From assembly GCF_026151205.1 (NCBI RefSeq), contig NC_087082.1, forward strand, positions 9,060,901 through 9,124,900: a DNA stretch of 64,000 bases, given 5' to 3'. This DNA comes from Bolinopsis microptera (taxonomy: Eukaryota > Ctenophora > Tentaculata > Lobata > Bolinopsidae). This document shows, one piece after another, positions 21,930 through 36,900 of this stretch; position 1 is the stretch's first letter, and each line of letters starts with the position of its first letter. The position numbers and the translations under genes were made by a program. Under the pieces are notes generated by a model. It was not told where the DNA came from. It made no database searches and saw nothing but the letters and a program-made list of their open reading frames with translations.

Positions 21930-24900
21930 GTGATGGTTGACGCGTGTTTGCAGTACAAGAAAACTTGCTCGCTTCTCCATGAGTCCTTAAACAAGCTTCA
22001 GGGACTGGATGAGCCATCACAGGAGGTATACAAGTGAAATATAACGTTTAATTAATTACCTGTATACTCAATGAGTGCTTTGTGTTCAAGATTTGGATCC
22101 TGATGTTAGATCCTTTCCCGAGTTCCAACTGTCTTCCAAGTTTGGTTACCTTTTCATGTTTATTGTCCAGCAATATACTAAGATAGCAATCGCCAGGTTG
22201 TGGAGAATTGTATGCAATATTTTGCACAGCTGAAGAAGTTTAACTGTAAAGCTCAACAGCAGTGCAGGAGAGTTCGTGATAACACACGTCAGGTTAGTTC
22301 GTGATAACACACGTCAGGTTAGTTCGTGATAACACACGTCAGGTTAGTTCGTGATAACACACGTCAGGTTAGTTCGTGATAACACACGTCAGGTTAGTTT
22401 TACACATACCATTATATATTTTCATAATTATTATTTGTTGTAGGAGGCCCAACAAGAAGTCGTGCTTATGTTTACACTCTACATGTGCTTGACAGTTGAC
22501 ACTTGTAATACAGATGTCGCTTTGAAATTTGTAAATTCTTTGATTGAAGTTTTTGCCATATTTGCAGTTGAAAAAGAAGCTGGATAGTACAGACTTGATC
22601 CTGAAGAATTTGCAGTTTGAAGAAATTTACCTACAACGAGAAATAACGAAATGTCTGCAGTACAAGTAAGCGATCGTTTATCAAACATTTTTCAAAATTA
22701 AGATACCAAGCGCCATGCAGTTCTACAAACAACACGAATCATCTCTAAGAAATGAACATCCCCTCCGGAAAATCCGTGAGCGAAAAATCTAAACCAACTG
22801 AACTTATAATGAGATAATTAAGCTAAACTTTATCGAAATATAAATGAAGGAAATCAGTCAACCACTAATGATCCCCCATCCAGGTCGGTGGATGAGGAGT
22901 TGAGTCTGATCCAGGAGAGCGAGTATCTGATCAGTTTAGGGGACGAGAAACCACCACCTGACCAGCACGAGCATATGTTACAACGCCTCAAGTGGGAACT
23001 CGAACAGCGCAAAGCGTGAGCAAATCTTTTACTTTGAAAAAAATGTTGGTTTCTTTCAAAAAATCTTATTTTTGCCGATTTATTATTTGTTGTTTAAATT
23101 CCTAAACAGACGTTAGCCGTTTTTCTTGATAACCAAAACCCTGTCGTCAGCCTACCCTCAGATTTACAAGTAAAGTAGTTATACCGGGAGTTGCCGCCCC
23201 GGTTGCAAGTCGGGGATAATTATTAAGTAATGACTTGTGACTGTGAGCCGCCTGTTTAACACAAAATAACATTAAATAGAGCTTCAGTACAACAATTTAA
23301 CAAAACAGGCACTTTTAAACATGTCTAAAAATCGAATAATGCCTGGAATGTCGCTAAGATGTTACTCGAATCAATGTAACATCACACGTGACAGGAAAGT
23401 GACGTGACTTGTTAAAACGTCAGTATCGTGATTAATCATTAATGATCAAACAACAACTCGTATCAGCTGATAAGGTCACGTCGCTATATAACAGATGACA
23501 TGGCTGTACTACATAATATGCAGTAATACTGATAATTGTTTCTAGTGGCTTCCCTTCCTGCATATTAGATATGATCTGTCGGACCGTGGGACCAAGCTAT
23601 TGTGATCTTGTATTTAATGACCAGGCTCGAGTGGGTTGATCGTCATTCTATGTTTTGTTGGGTCGCATTGGTATTTCTGCTGTTATAGTATTATGTGTCG
23701 AATTTTTTCATATTCCTGCATTTAAAAGCCTTCTTTTCCATTTCTTTGCTTAAATTCTATTAGGTATTGGTTAAGATATTTTGTAGAATCTTTTATAGGA
23801 TTTATAACTTTTGATCACGAAGTTTGGTTGTTTCTATTAATCCGATAAATACTCTTTAAATAAGTATGTAATGTAAAAATCATATTATTCAGAAGTACAT
23901 GATTTTCCTTATTGTCTTGGCAATGTTTGACTCGGCCTTCTCTACCGTTCTAGACCGATCTCTAGCCGAATGGAAACCCCTAAAAGACAAGGAAGAACGA
24001 GTTATGTTTCCTCTACGAGGCTGTGTTTTGGAGATCAAAACACTTGATCGCCCTGATGCCTACGATTCCAACCCATCGTATGGCGAACTGTTCAGGACTG
24101 ACCAAGAAAGTGCGATGATGATGTTGCTTTACGCTGGAAGCTGGAACAATAAAGTCGGTCGCTATGACAGAGAATTCGACATAAACCTTGGTGAGAAAGC
24201 CACAAAGCTTTGGGATCTTTTGCCAAGAGAAGTAAACCAAGAGCCTACACTGAGCTCCTTTAAACTTGCTCTTGGGGACTTTCTAAAACAATTCCCCGAC
24301 AAACCTCTGACAAAAGGATATGTCACTTCAAACAATAATCCCCTTCTCCATTGGGCCCTGATAAGAGGGACTGAAGCTGACTCAGGAGACGACGGAGAAA
24401 GTGAATGATACTGGTGTCTGAGTAACATTCCTGACGAACTTACTCTTCAGTTTGTACGAGCAGGTATGCTGAAGCTCTGAGACTTACTGTCTATGGTTGG
24501 AACTATGAGAACACCTTCGTATACAGATGTAGTAAGATGAAACCTGGAGAGAGAATCGAGCAGGAATGTGCAGACACATGTCTTCATCAGAATTTTCATC
24601 AGAATAGAACTATATATATCATTTAGATTATTTCCAGATTAGATGCACTTTTTATTCAACTTATCTATTCGATGATTTTTTAATAAATATTCTTATACAG
24701 TATATATACACGCACTTGAATCGTTATAAATTTAATTTATTAAGGTAACAATTTTCAGAATTCGACAGCTACGATATTGTCATGGATTTATTATTTAACT
24801 GTTTATTGTATTGAATTGCATTACATTTTGCAAAGTATTGAATTAAAAATATTAATATTTATTTATATTGTGTAATTTATATTTACACTGCGATGATGAA

Positions 24901-27900
24901 TTTTTATGAGTAAAAATAATATATCAATTATTACTAAAGCTTAAAAATGTGATCGTGTAATACGGCAAAAATGTAATCGTGTAATTCTCTTCGTACTACA
25001 GGACAGAAAAGCTTAAAAATATTAGATAAAATTTAAAAGTTTAGTCACTATCAAGTATCCATAGAAATTGGACAGACTCATGAAAGGCCAGCTTAAGCAA
25101 CTAACTACTTTATCAATAACGGCCCTAAGTTGGCCGGTTTCGTCGTGGAATGAAAAAGTAAGGGCCAGAAAACGGAAGTTCAGAAGTACTGATATGGCTG
25201 GAAAACCTTGAGCCAGCTTGAATTTTATATATTCTCTGCCTTTAATTCTGGAGTTCAACTGTTTGCGGAAATTCAAAATCTGAAAAATATGTGTTTCTTC
25301 TGGTGACTATGGTACATGATTATATTTATACTTTGAGCGAATCACCGATGCGTGCTGATTTCCAATCACCTTATAACGCGCAAAAATAGTGCACAGCCAG
25401 TTCGGGTTTATAAAGACATATTGCAAAATATTAAAACCACATGGTACAGGCTAATACATTTGCTTTCTCCACTTCCAGCTCATATTATTTTATTATCTAG
25501 ATTCAATAAATACTACAGTTCAGTGCATTGGGAGGCCATTCACACAGCAAGTACGAACATCGAAAATGATCCTTATCCGTTTTATCTATAGTATTAGTAT
25601 ACCACTACCGCGAAAAGCTGGCCTGTAAATTTCGAGGCCTCGCTTTATACAGTGTATAGTAAGATGGGTAGCATGTCTCAAAAAGTCGAAATGGCTAACA
25701 CTAGTTTTCCGACAGGATGCGTGTAGACCAGGAGAGATGGGAGAAATCTAAGGTGAGCTTGGAGGAAGAGATCGCAGGACTGAAGGGTTACCTGGCTTCT
25801 CTACCTCCACAACTCGAGGAGATGTTGGCTACAACAGCTCAGGTATTGTTACTAATTAAATTTTGTTTGCCAATTTACGACATTTTCTTTATGATATTAA
25901 GCCGCGCTGCTCATCAAGAAGACAGCAAGTGCGACTCAATATTCAATAGGCGTCTGATACTATGTCCTGAAGATTCGCGTACAATTACAAGCGCTCAGTG
26001 TTTTGAGGATACGATGTCCTGTGAACACTATTAATATTATCATTAACTCTACAATTTTGTATATTATCACAATCACATCAGATCACCAATGATTTACATC
26101 TGAACGTGTGTGTTTGCAGGTGCAGGATTATCTAGGAATGAAGCTGGTTCATAAGAAGACACAAGCGGAGATGGCAGCTTGGCTACCCCCTCAACTCTAC
26201 AACATATACAGTCAGGTGCATATGAATAATTATAAGTGTGGTGTTTGTTGACCTCTTAGAATCCTGAAAGATAAAAAAGCTGAGCAGACCCAATTATCTT
26301 GGTTATGACTTCCTGGCCTGATAATTTCCATGATGTTTATGATGACTGATAAATACGAACTTGAATGAAATACTGATTAAGTTATAGTTCTTTATTTAGG
26401 TGACAGGGTATACGGAGTATTTGAAGCTTGGAACTACAGTCACCATCAACGGTGATCTAGAGATTGCTAAAAACCTCTCCACTGATGATGCTAGGTGAGA
26501 AATTTTCGTGAGTTTAATTAGGAGTATGTGCGTGGTCAGAGCTGTACAGTATACACCCATCTGAACGATTAAGACCTTTGCCCGAATCTGTATAGAAGTT
26601 TTAAGAGTTAAGAAGAACTGTAGTCAGTAGTACCTTATCGGTACTATTTTTGTCACTATTTTGACCAGACTTTTGTTGCCATACATGATGTTTGGTTCAG
26701 AAAATAACAATTGCATTACAGGAATTAGTAAGTTTTATTGTATATCAATTATCAAGAGGATAAACCAACAAATTCAAATATATTTTCAACAAGAATTATA
26801 AATCAGAAATTTGGCAATGATAATTTGAATTGGAGCTTTGTGAGTTATCAACCAAACCAAATTGACTAGATGATACATTCGGAACCCGTGATCTCAGCGA
26901 TTCATTTTCTTCTTTCAGAGCTTCAATCTCCTTTACAAGCCTTTTTACTTTCTCTTCTTCGGTTGAACGAATTTGGAAAATGGTTCCGTTCACTATTCTT
27001 ACTATACGCCAAAATCTTGCGACAATAATAAATTCGGCGGCTGTTGTATGTTTTGAAGGATGAGCTTCGTTCAAGGATACGATATCCAATATAAATGACG
27101 TTGCTATAACCGCGGCATCGAACAGTTCATAGCATGTCAAGAATCTTCTACGGTAGACTGAGATTTTCGTCGCTATTTCTACAACAAATATTGAGATTAC
27201 AACAAGGTTCAAAATTTTAACTTTCTTGATGAATTTGGATATATTTTCATCATCCTTTTTCTCTACCACTTCCAGCGAACATGTGAGTTCGACTGTAACT
27301 ATTGCCATGTCAATCACCACCAGAGCAATGATCAATAATTGAAATATATTGCTTTCAAATACATTTTCAAGGGTCTGGCAAAATGTCTTATCAGTCCTAC
27401 CAACATCTGATTCTGATGGATTATCCTTCGCCTGGCTGCTCAAAGAATCCTGATCTTCGGTTTTTGTAAGGCTGTCACACTGCTTCTGGTCCATTGTGTG
27501 ACCAGTGATGCAAAATGCTACAACATGTCATCTGAGCATCCTAGAATTATAAATTGTTTATTTATGATTTAATGTCCACAACTGATTATGAACCGTTTTT
27601 GTTACATTAAGAATATTACAAATATTAAAGCTTTGTTTTTGCAAAGGGTGTCAGAAAATAAGGTCAGGATTTAGGTCAGTCTTAATGAAACTTCTAGTTC
27701 CCTGTGTATATGTATGTGCGACAAAAACAAGATACAAATTCTAGAATCCGTTGTCACGGTATAGATCGAAATCAGATGTAATTGTAACGTCATGCAAAAA
27801 AAGTAAAAAGGCACAATTTTAATTATAACATTCATCGTTGGCGAAATTGCTCCTTCATAAATTTTTAATTTTACCGAAATTTTGACCTCCCAGTGACGTG

Positions 27901-30900
27901 GATGAGGTAGTCGAAATTGAAACCAAACACTCGAAACGAAGGAGCGCTGTCAATGATCCCGGCAAGAAGAAAGTGTTTAAAGCTCATCCTCTTACTGTTG
28001 AGGTAACTTGATTAAAGATATTTATCCTAATTCATTGGAGATGGAGCGAGCTGGTTCCAATAATAAAATCATTAACTACCTTGATTTAAATATTAATATT
28101 TCCACAGAAGGACTAGAAATATCAGTGTATAACTATAACAAAACTGATGATTTTAATTTTCATGTTGTATCCCTTACATTTCCTCACAGTAACATCCCAA
28201 CCGAGGTTGGCTACAACGTTTTTTCAAGTCAAGTTCTTAGATATGGTAATGTTTGCACTAGATTGGATATCTTTACCTCCCATCTTCACAAAATATTCAA
28301 AATTCTAATTGATAGAGGATATAGCCGTGATAGACTGATTAAAGGCATTAAACGTTGTCTGAGGAAATATGATAACGTTTTCAGGAAGTTCGGTATTCTA
28401 GATGACCGTAACATTATTAAAGAACTCCCCTGATATCTTTTGATTTATTGAAACACGGGTACTAACTCTGCTAAACTGAACAAATTCTGAAACTTAGGTG
28501 AATAAGTGTACAACGTGCTAAACCGAAGTTCAGACTGACCAGTGAAAATGGGCGAGCGTACCAAGTGTCATTTTAATTAGAAGTTTTAGTCAGTGATTTA
28601 TTATTGAAGCTTGTAATTACAATATCTAATGCTCCTATAAATACTTTAATTAATTGTTTGTCCCGTTATTCTTTTTCCTTCCTCTTTTCCTTGTCATCCC
28701 CTTTAGTTTTAAGATTCTTGCTATAAATGGCTACAGCTAACACTATTAATGCTAAGTACCAAACAACAAGTGGGAGGTGGATCGTTGGTACCATTAAATC
28801 GATTTAACACCGCAATTCCAGTCGCAAGCCTGGGACCACTACTAGCATAGTCACAACATCTACAAAACTGCCATATAGCCTGACTGACAATTTTCTCGAC
28901 TGACTGACAATGTTTCTTCTTTTTCCCCATTTAGAATACAAAGATTAGTACATTTTAGCTTATGATTAATATTATATTTTTACCTATAGTTTACTTAGAT
29001 TCTTAACTTTGTGATGAATTGTTGGTCTGATATACCCTATTTAAATATTGTTATTGCCCCAGCCTTTATTTCATGGTCACTAATTAACTAACGTTTCGCA
29101 AATCCTTTTACCGGTGTAACCGTAAGAAAATCCACCAAATTACTACCTCTCGTAACAACATTTAATTGAAAAGGTAATTACACGCTAAACATGTTTATCA
29201 AATCCATTTATTTTCAATGTTTACTTTATGTTTACCAGATGCCTTACTATTTGAGAGTTTCCTGTTTAACATGATGTTGGATGTACCTGCAGCTGCGGTA
29301 ATCCATTTTAAGACTTGCGCGATTGTGGCCACGTCATTTCACAATGGACCTATCATGTTTAAAAGCGTGTTCACATGCACTTTCGATGTTGTTGTACTCG
29401 AAGTCTTACACGCACATCTTCATGTTGCGCTAGTTCTTAGGAATCGTTTTTTACAAGCTACCCTTGTAATAAAAATAAGAACGTTATATATTCGCTCACA
29501 TCAATTAAATTATCGCTAGATCACATTTACTGTTCCAATTTTAACGCTACACTCGCCCGTGATCAAATTACATGTTCCCTTTCAATTCACGTTTTCAGCT
29601 TAATTCTGTTGTATTAAAACGATCTATTGGAATTCTATGTTGTTTTTACACGAAGCTCTCTAGGCAGTAGGCTAATAATGAAAAATCGTTTGCAATAAAG
29701 TCAATTATGTGTGTCCGAACTCCGAACATGGTAATGTAGATAAGGAGTTAAAAAGTATAGTAGCGCACCAAAACGAAACACTTATGTACTATCCCCCATC
29801 TACGGCCGATAAAAACTTGCCAACGCCGCTGTACAAAATATGGCATGAGCGGTAAGCATACATACATATCAGGAATACATATCAGGAACTATGTGAAGAA
29901 ACATATAGGTAGCTTATACTCTTCTCAAAAGCTCAAATCCTTTCTCTACAAAAAACCGAATTATAATCATAATTAGACAAAAGTGAATTTTTCGAATCTC
30001 GTGACAAGAGTCCGAATAAAATATTATATGCACTTCTGTTAATTTGTACGCTCTAGCCTCTATAAGTCTATAGGCCCTGGAATTTTGATTGTCGCCAATT
30101 TAGTCTATCATAATCAATTGTCTTTATATACGCGAGCTGTACTGGCACGGAACGTGATCAGTTTAATTTTATGAATTAAAACTTACAACTGAACTTTGAT
30201 GTCTGAACACTTTATCAATTCTGGAGCATTTCTAGTTAAAATTGATATGACACTGATTATACCGGTGAGAACCGGTCTTCTTTTGTAGGGCTTCGGTCTT
30301 GTAACGGGTATATTGTTACAGTTACCATAGATATTAGCTAGAGTACACGCATTACACTTGTCAAGGTGATTAATGGAGCATTACAGCTGTGTCTCTGTAT
30401 TTCTCTTGCCATAGCCCTGATTTTGTTCACCGTGAAATTCTTCCCTTAAATACCCTAATCTGTGGAGTGTGGACTAATTGCCAACTTCAAAATCATTGCC
30501 ATTGTTAGTGTAAATGTAATCATCCATAAACCCAGATTTGATTATACATTTATTTGTTATAGCGAGATGTGGTTCTGGTATAGAAAACTAACTAACTAAT
30601 TAAATCATGCTGCAAGCTTCCTTCCTTCCCTAGCTGTTGTCGATCCTGATCAAATTAGATACACCACAATGTGCGGTATCAAACATTTAACACTTTGTGT
30701 TCTGGCCTTCTTCATGTCAATAGACTCGGTAGTTCACCAGTTAAGTTCACATCTGTCTTTGCAGTATTTAGTATCATAATGGGAGTAATTGAAGCTAAGA
30801 TAAACATGTCTTAAAGCTGATGCATGATATTCCTGGGAAAAAAACTCGACTTTTTTTGAGGTTTTTATTTGAAGGGCATGAAGTTGTGGTTACAACTGAG

Positions 30901-33900
30901 ATTTAGATAGTGCACAGAGACGATTCTGAGCTTTAGCGGCGCAGGGAAGGGGGGCGAAATTTATTATTGAGAGTTGCACTTGATTAAACATCGGTGTTTA
31001 ATGATTTAGAGGGAAGAGCTCAGGATCTGCCCGGGGTTTGGTGTGGGAGCGTGTCGTGTTGGGTGGAGGGTTTGTTGTGTATTTTAGTTTGGGAAACCAT
31101 CGTGTCTTCGCAATAGTAGAATAATGTAATTGTAGGAATCTTCTTCTTTGCGAAGGAAATTGCTGTGTGGGTTGCGATTTGCATTCCTGTCAGATCTGCT
31201 AGCCTCACTTTTCGCACGCCTGCAGTTAAGATCAAACCATTTTTTCTTGTTAGTACGTGTTCCACGTTTGGTTGTAGTAACCGAATTCGCAAGGTTGTGG
31301 TATGTTGCGACCAAATCTCTATTGAGCCGTGTTGCTTCGTCTGCTGTGTTCGCTGTTTGGTTAAGGAGGTGTTCTATTTTGTCCTTAAATGTCTGATCAT
31401 TCTGTGCCGAGCGAAACTGGGTTGCTGAGTCGGCAGAGAGATTCTCTGATCTGTTCCATTTGAAGGATTTGGGTGCATCCTGGATGTCTTTAGTGTCATT
31501 ACTGGTAGAGATCCTCTTTAGATGATTGTTAGAGATAGTCATAAAGAGTGGCCTGTGATCGGAGTACTGGGATATGCTCTCGATTTTGAGTTGGCGAATT
31601 TTATCGTGGAGACTCGTGGATACGCAGATATAGTCAACAGTACTAACACCGTGGCGTTGAATACAAGTGGGTGCACCAAAAATGTCACCCAGGGTCCCAC
31701 CATTGAGAATGACTAGACCAGTTGTTTGCAGGAGTTCGATGAAGGGTCGCCCGTTTGTGTTCAGCTTAAGGTCCGAGTTGTTGCGTTTCGTCAGCAGTAA
31801 TGGGCGTTAAGTTCGTAGTCTTTCAGGTGTCTATTGTCAGACATCATGTCATCCATTGTGCCAGTTTTAGCGTTAAAGTCACCGAGAAGAATGGCATCCT
31901 CGCTGAGCGGTATATCTGCCAGGAATTCTTGGAGGTGTTCTAGAGTTGAGTTGCTGACTTCAGTTTCTATATCTCTTCTCCGCTTCTTGAAAGAACCATT
32001 GGTTGGAGAGTCGTATACATTAACTAAATAGGTGTTCTTATCAAGATCAAAATAGTTGGCTTTCAGCTTAACTACAACGATGTCCTCCGAGGCGTTCATC
32101 TGGACATGAGTTACACCGGCTTGTAGGCTTTTATGGACTCCAATACAGACACCACCAGAATTTGACCCCTTTCGGTTTGAGTTAAAGCAGCAGTAGTTAC
32201 TAAAGTTAATCTCCCCTTTAGTTTCTTGCAGTGCAAAGATATCGTGGCTTTTGAAGAGATCTTGGATTTCGGGTATGTCGACTTTAGGTCCTTCAGTTTT
32301 GTCCCGAGAGTGGTTGATGTTCCAACACAGGAACCTAAGGGAGTGCCGGGACCTCTTTGATGTAGATTTAGTCATCGCTATACCTGTTAGTGCTGCGTCT
32401 TGCTTTGTTGCCCTCGTGGTAACTTAATCGGGGGAGGCGTAATGTCTTCCTCAGACCTTCCCTGAGGCGAAGCCAGAGCATGTTTTGGCCTCTCTGACTG
32501 AGTTTGAAGCCTGTGCTGGGCGAATAAGTGCTTTGGTCGCCAATCTTCTCATTTGTGAAGGTGAAGATCCTATCTTTGACTTCCGGCTTGTGGTTGTGGA
32601 GCCAAGTTATATGGTTTCTGATCTCCTCGTTGATGATACGTAACCTGTCATTGATATAAGAGTCATTAGAGGAGGGTATCAGCGCTGAGAAGCATATCTG
32701 TGCTGCTGTGGTGTTAAGCAGATGTAAGTAAAGTTCCTTCACGTGGCCTACAAGACCCGTTTTCTTGTAGAGAAAGTCATTAATCCCCGTGTGGATATAT
32801 ATGCACTCTGGTTTGAGTCGCTTTAAGGTTTTGTTAAGTTGTTTTGAGTTCTTTCCCAAGTCAGAGTAGCTAGTTGCTTTAAAGCAGTGAACATTGAACT
32901 GACTGTTAAAGCGTCTTGGATCGAACTCATCAAAGTTCTCATCGTGGATCAGGAGTACCGTGTGTCGCCTGTAGCTTTTCCTGTCATTGATGGAGGAGCT
33001 TGTATTGCTGTTGTTCTCCCGCAGCAGTACGTGGTTGCGATGGCCATTGTTACCAAGTCTGTCCTGTTCACGGTGATTCTTGGTGTTATGCTTGTTTGCT
33101 ACGGTGAATCTTTTGTTGTCGTCTTTTCCAGCAACCTCTGACCATAACCGGGCTGTTGTCTGAGGCGTACCCACTGTGGCATTAGTTGAGCTGTCACGAA
33201 GCGTACTCGGTTTGCCATGGCTGAGTGTTGACCTGGAGTTGGTTGTAGGAGGACTATGGGCAGCTACTTTGATGTCAGCTAAGGATTGGTTGCTGCTACT
33301 CAGTGCTTGTAATGTCTCCTCTACATTTAACTCGAGAACCTCTATCCTCGTCCTGTTTGAGGCACTTGTGGTTTCATTCGCCTCGACGGTAGGGCGAAGC
33401 TCATGTTTCAATTCTAAAATTGACTCGTGTGTTTGTTTGAGAGTAGACTTGGCAATTGCCTTTGTGGCTTTTGTTAAGTTTTCATGGCCAATTTCAAGGG
33501 TCTCGATTCTCATTTTGTTTGCAGAATTGGTTGTTTTCATATCTTTAAGAGTGAAACTTTGCATAGTGTTTAGTTTATCTGACAACTGGGCTTTGGAGTT
33601 GGTCAATTTCTCTAATATCATGTTCTGCTCATCTACTGCTGCTCGAATTTTCTCAAGATCATCCCTAATTCCACTCAGTTTGGTGTCAATTGGGCCTAAT
33701 TTGTTTTTAATGGCAATTGACATGCTTTTATCCGATGTGGTTGGCGATGATATAATGAGGTCAGAGATTGCTTTTTGTTGTAGCATCTCATCTTTGAGTT
33801 CAAGCAAGCTATCCTGAAGCACCGACATGGACCGTTTCAGCTCTGAGCAGTTATTGCAACTGGACTGTGTCAGGTGGTCCCTGGGGTTAGCACCCAGGTT

Positions 33901-36900
33901 TTGTCTGTTTTCATCATTGTTATCATGAGTGATTTGCTCATCAATTTGTAGAGCCAAAGCTTTCTAATATTACCATTAGATGCTAAATATGATGTTTAAT
34001 AGGCTGGTACCTCCATTTTATGGTGCTTGTAGTCTCAAAGCCAGAATCTGATAAAATGACATTTTAGGGGGCGGCCAGGTGACATTTTAGGGGAGGGTAG
34101 TAATATTGAGTAATGTATAACTTTCCATATCTCTAGTCATATGTACAAAGTTGCTAAAATATGTAAATATCGGGGGGGGGGGGGGCCAATGGCATAAATG
34201 GAGAAAATGGAGAATTACTCATGGGTTTTTCCATTTTCTCCATAGAAATAGTCTCCATTTTATGCCATTTTATGCCATTTTATGCCATGGAAAACCTGAA
34301 AAATTTAGAATTTCGAGAAAAATTATTTTTTTAAAAGATATTTTCGGCCAATAATGGACAGAGTATCATGAAACATGGAGAAAAGTGGTTTTCAGAAAAA
34401 CTTTGAAAAATGTTGACTTAGAAAATGTTCGGTCCGAGTCATTTTCGATACGTACCTCCCGTATCGAGAGCTCCCGATTCCGAGCTCGTGTTGCAAAGGG
34501 GAGGCCTGCCTTCCGAGATCGCATTACCTCGAGTCCAAAATTGTGTATCGAGGGGAAGGTGTGGACTTCGAAAAACCGAAAAAATATTTTCGGCAAATAA
34601 TGAACAGAGTACGTAGCATGAAACGTGGAAAAAAGCGGTTTTCAGAAAAAATTTGAAAAATTTTGACCGAAAAAATATTTTCGGCTTATAATGAACAAAG
34701 TAGCATGAAACGTGGAAAAAAGCGGTTTTCAGAAAAAATTTGAAAAATTTTGACCGAAAAAATATTTTCGGCTTATAATGAACAAGGTAGCATGAAACGT
34801 GGAGAAAAGTGTTTTTCAGAAAAACTTTGAAAAATTTTGACTTAGAAAATTACCCCTCGCTCGGTACACAATTTTGGACTCGAGGCTTCCCCCTGGTAAT
34901 GCGATCTCGGAAGGCAGGCCTCCCCTTTGCAACACGAGCTCGGAATCGGGAGCTCTCGATACGAGAGGTACGTATCGAGAATGACTCGGGCCGAAAATTT
35001 TCTAAGTCAAAATTTTTCAAAGTTTTTCTAAAAACCACTTTTCTCCACGTTTCATGCTACCCTCTTCATTATAAGCCGAAAATATTTTTTTGGTTTTTCG
35101 GTTTATCGAAGTCTGCACCTACCCCTCGATACACAAATTTGGACTCGAGGCTTCCCCCTGGTAATGCGATCTCGGAAGGCAGGGCTCCCCTTTGCAGTGC
35201 GAGCTTGTTTCGACTGTCGAGGATGTAGGTCTCACTTCTCAGTGCCTATTACTCTCCCCTATTACTCCTGCTGTAGCCTGTAGAAATAACTTTACACTAG
35301 GCTTGAGTAATTATGAGTTTGCCTGAAGTGTGCCTCTACCAACCTAGTATAAGCATCTAGTAGCCTACTATGAGCTTTCATAAGCTTGTTACGCCCCTAG
35401 TAAGCGTAAATAAACATGTTAGGATGTCCAATTTAGGTGTCAAATGGTGTTAAAGATGAAATTTCGAAGACAAAATTCATGGTATAAAATGGAGAAAATG
35501 GAGAATTACTCATGGGTTTTTCCATTTTCTCCATAGAAAAAGTCTCCATTTTATGCCATTTTATGCCATTTTATGCCATTGGCCCCCCCCCTAAATATCA
35601 CTATCCTAGACCAAAACCGAGTTAATATTAATGAAATCCAGAGTTATAAAATTGTGCGCTTTTTTTCAAAAGTAAAAAATTCGTACAAAGTGAAAAAAAT
35701 GCCCTTATGGCATCATTTAGATTCAATTTCAGGATGTGGCAGGGTCTGAATGATATTTTTTATGTTTAGGAGTTACAAATGATTAGGTAAGATACTTTCT
35801 AAGAAGATGGGATCCAATCGATCAAGAGTGGCGTTTTAGGGGTGGGTGACATTTTAGGGGCGGTTTACCCGTACAATAACATTAAAAAACTCGGCTTGTG
35901 AGGTAGATGAAAAGGAAATGCCAGATGGCCTGGTCTTGAGGGATGAGGCGATCTTGGGAAGGATGGGGTCCCATAGTGAGCTACATTTAGGGGCACGATC
36001 AGTTCGGTTCATGGAGGGTTGTCTTATCTGGATAGCGGCATGTTCTTTCAGGTAAAGTTGAGATCGTGTGGTGAGTGATTTAAGGACTTCTAGGTTGTTC
36101 CAGGAGATGGAATGTCCAGTGGTTAGGGCATGATGGGCGGGGGTGGATTTGATCCTAATTGTATCTATTCTATTCAATCTCTAATTGTTGTATACCCAAT
36201 CAAGATATGTATTGATCGGTCGGATGATCAGCTCATTTACCTAATTATAGCATGATACGCGGTTTCAAATCAATAGATATAAATTCTACCGACGATTCTG
36301 TCTTCATGAGTGTAGTATTGGTCCTCTATAAATTAACAGCGATCTGGGCATATATCCAATATCCATCTCACCCATATATTACGTCAGAGGTTAGTTCCTT
36401 GTTGAGCCATTAAGCCATTGAGCATTTTGCGTTTAGCTCATGTTATCTCTTGTTCAATAATATTGTGATCTTATAGGTCGTACTTGTAATTTGCTGGAAT
36501 GTGTCCTTATGAGACCTATTATCTCATATAATCACTTAACGGGTCATCTGGGAGATATGTGCTGTATTAGTTGCTATTTTTATCATTCTAACCGCAAACA
36601 CTACATGAGTCACTCTTATCTTTATTTTTTCGTTCCTTGCTATTTTATCGTTATCTTATCACACGTATTTAACAAGTAGGGCGTCTCGATGTTACCGATT
36701 GTTCACTTTAAGGGTGTCAAATTTACACGAACATTAAACCTCTTTATCTTTAAGTAAAGTGACCGGCGGGTTGTGATTTTAAAACGGCAAAGCATTTTAG
36801 AACAAAACGCTGTTAATATAAGCTTTGTTCAATTTAAATTTGACCGTGCGTGGAATTTGTTGTCCATTTTGATTTGCCCTGTTTGATTTAACTACGTTAA

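Noticed and set aside
22271-22395. CRISPR-like array
   Set aside because: Units are directly adjacent with no spacers, in a eukaryotic gene; a simple tandem repeat.
24162-24428. Minus-strand open frame opposite the RT remnant
   Set aside because: Antisense shadow of the 23899-24408 frame.
29217-29519. 100-codon + strand open frame in THOC5 intron 8
   Set aside because: No motif, compositional or splice support; length is within chance for this region.
33176-33817. 213-codon + strand open frame
   Set aside because: Antisense shadow of the minus-strand LINE ORF1, with no recognisable motifs.
34809-35228. 139-codon open frame
   Set aside because: Made of inverted repeat blocks of the family A element.
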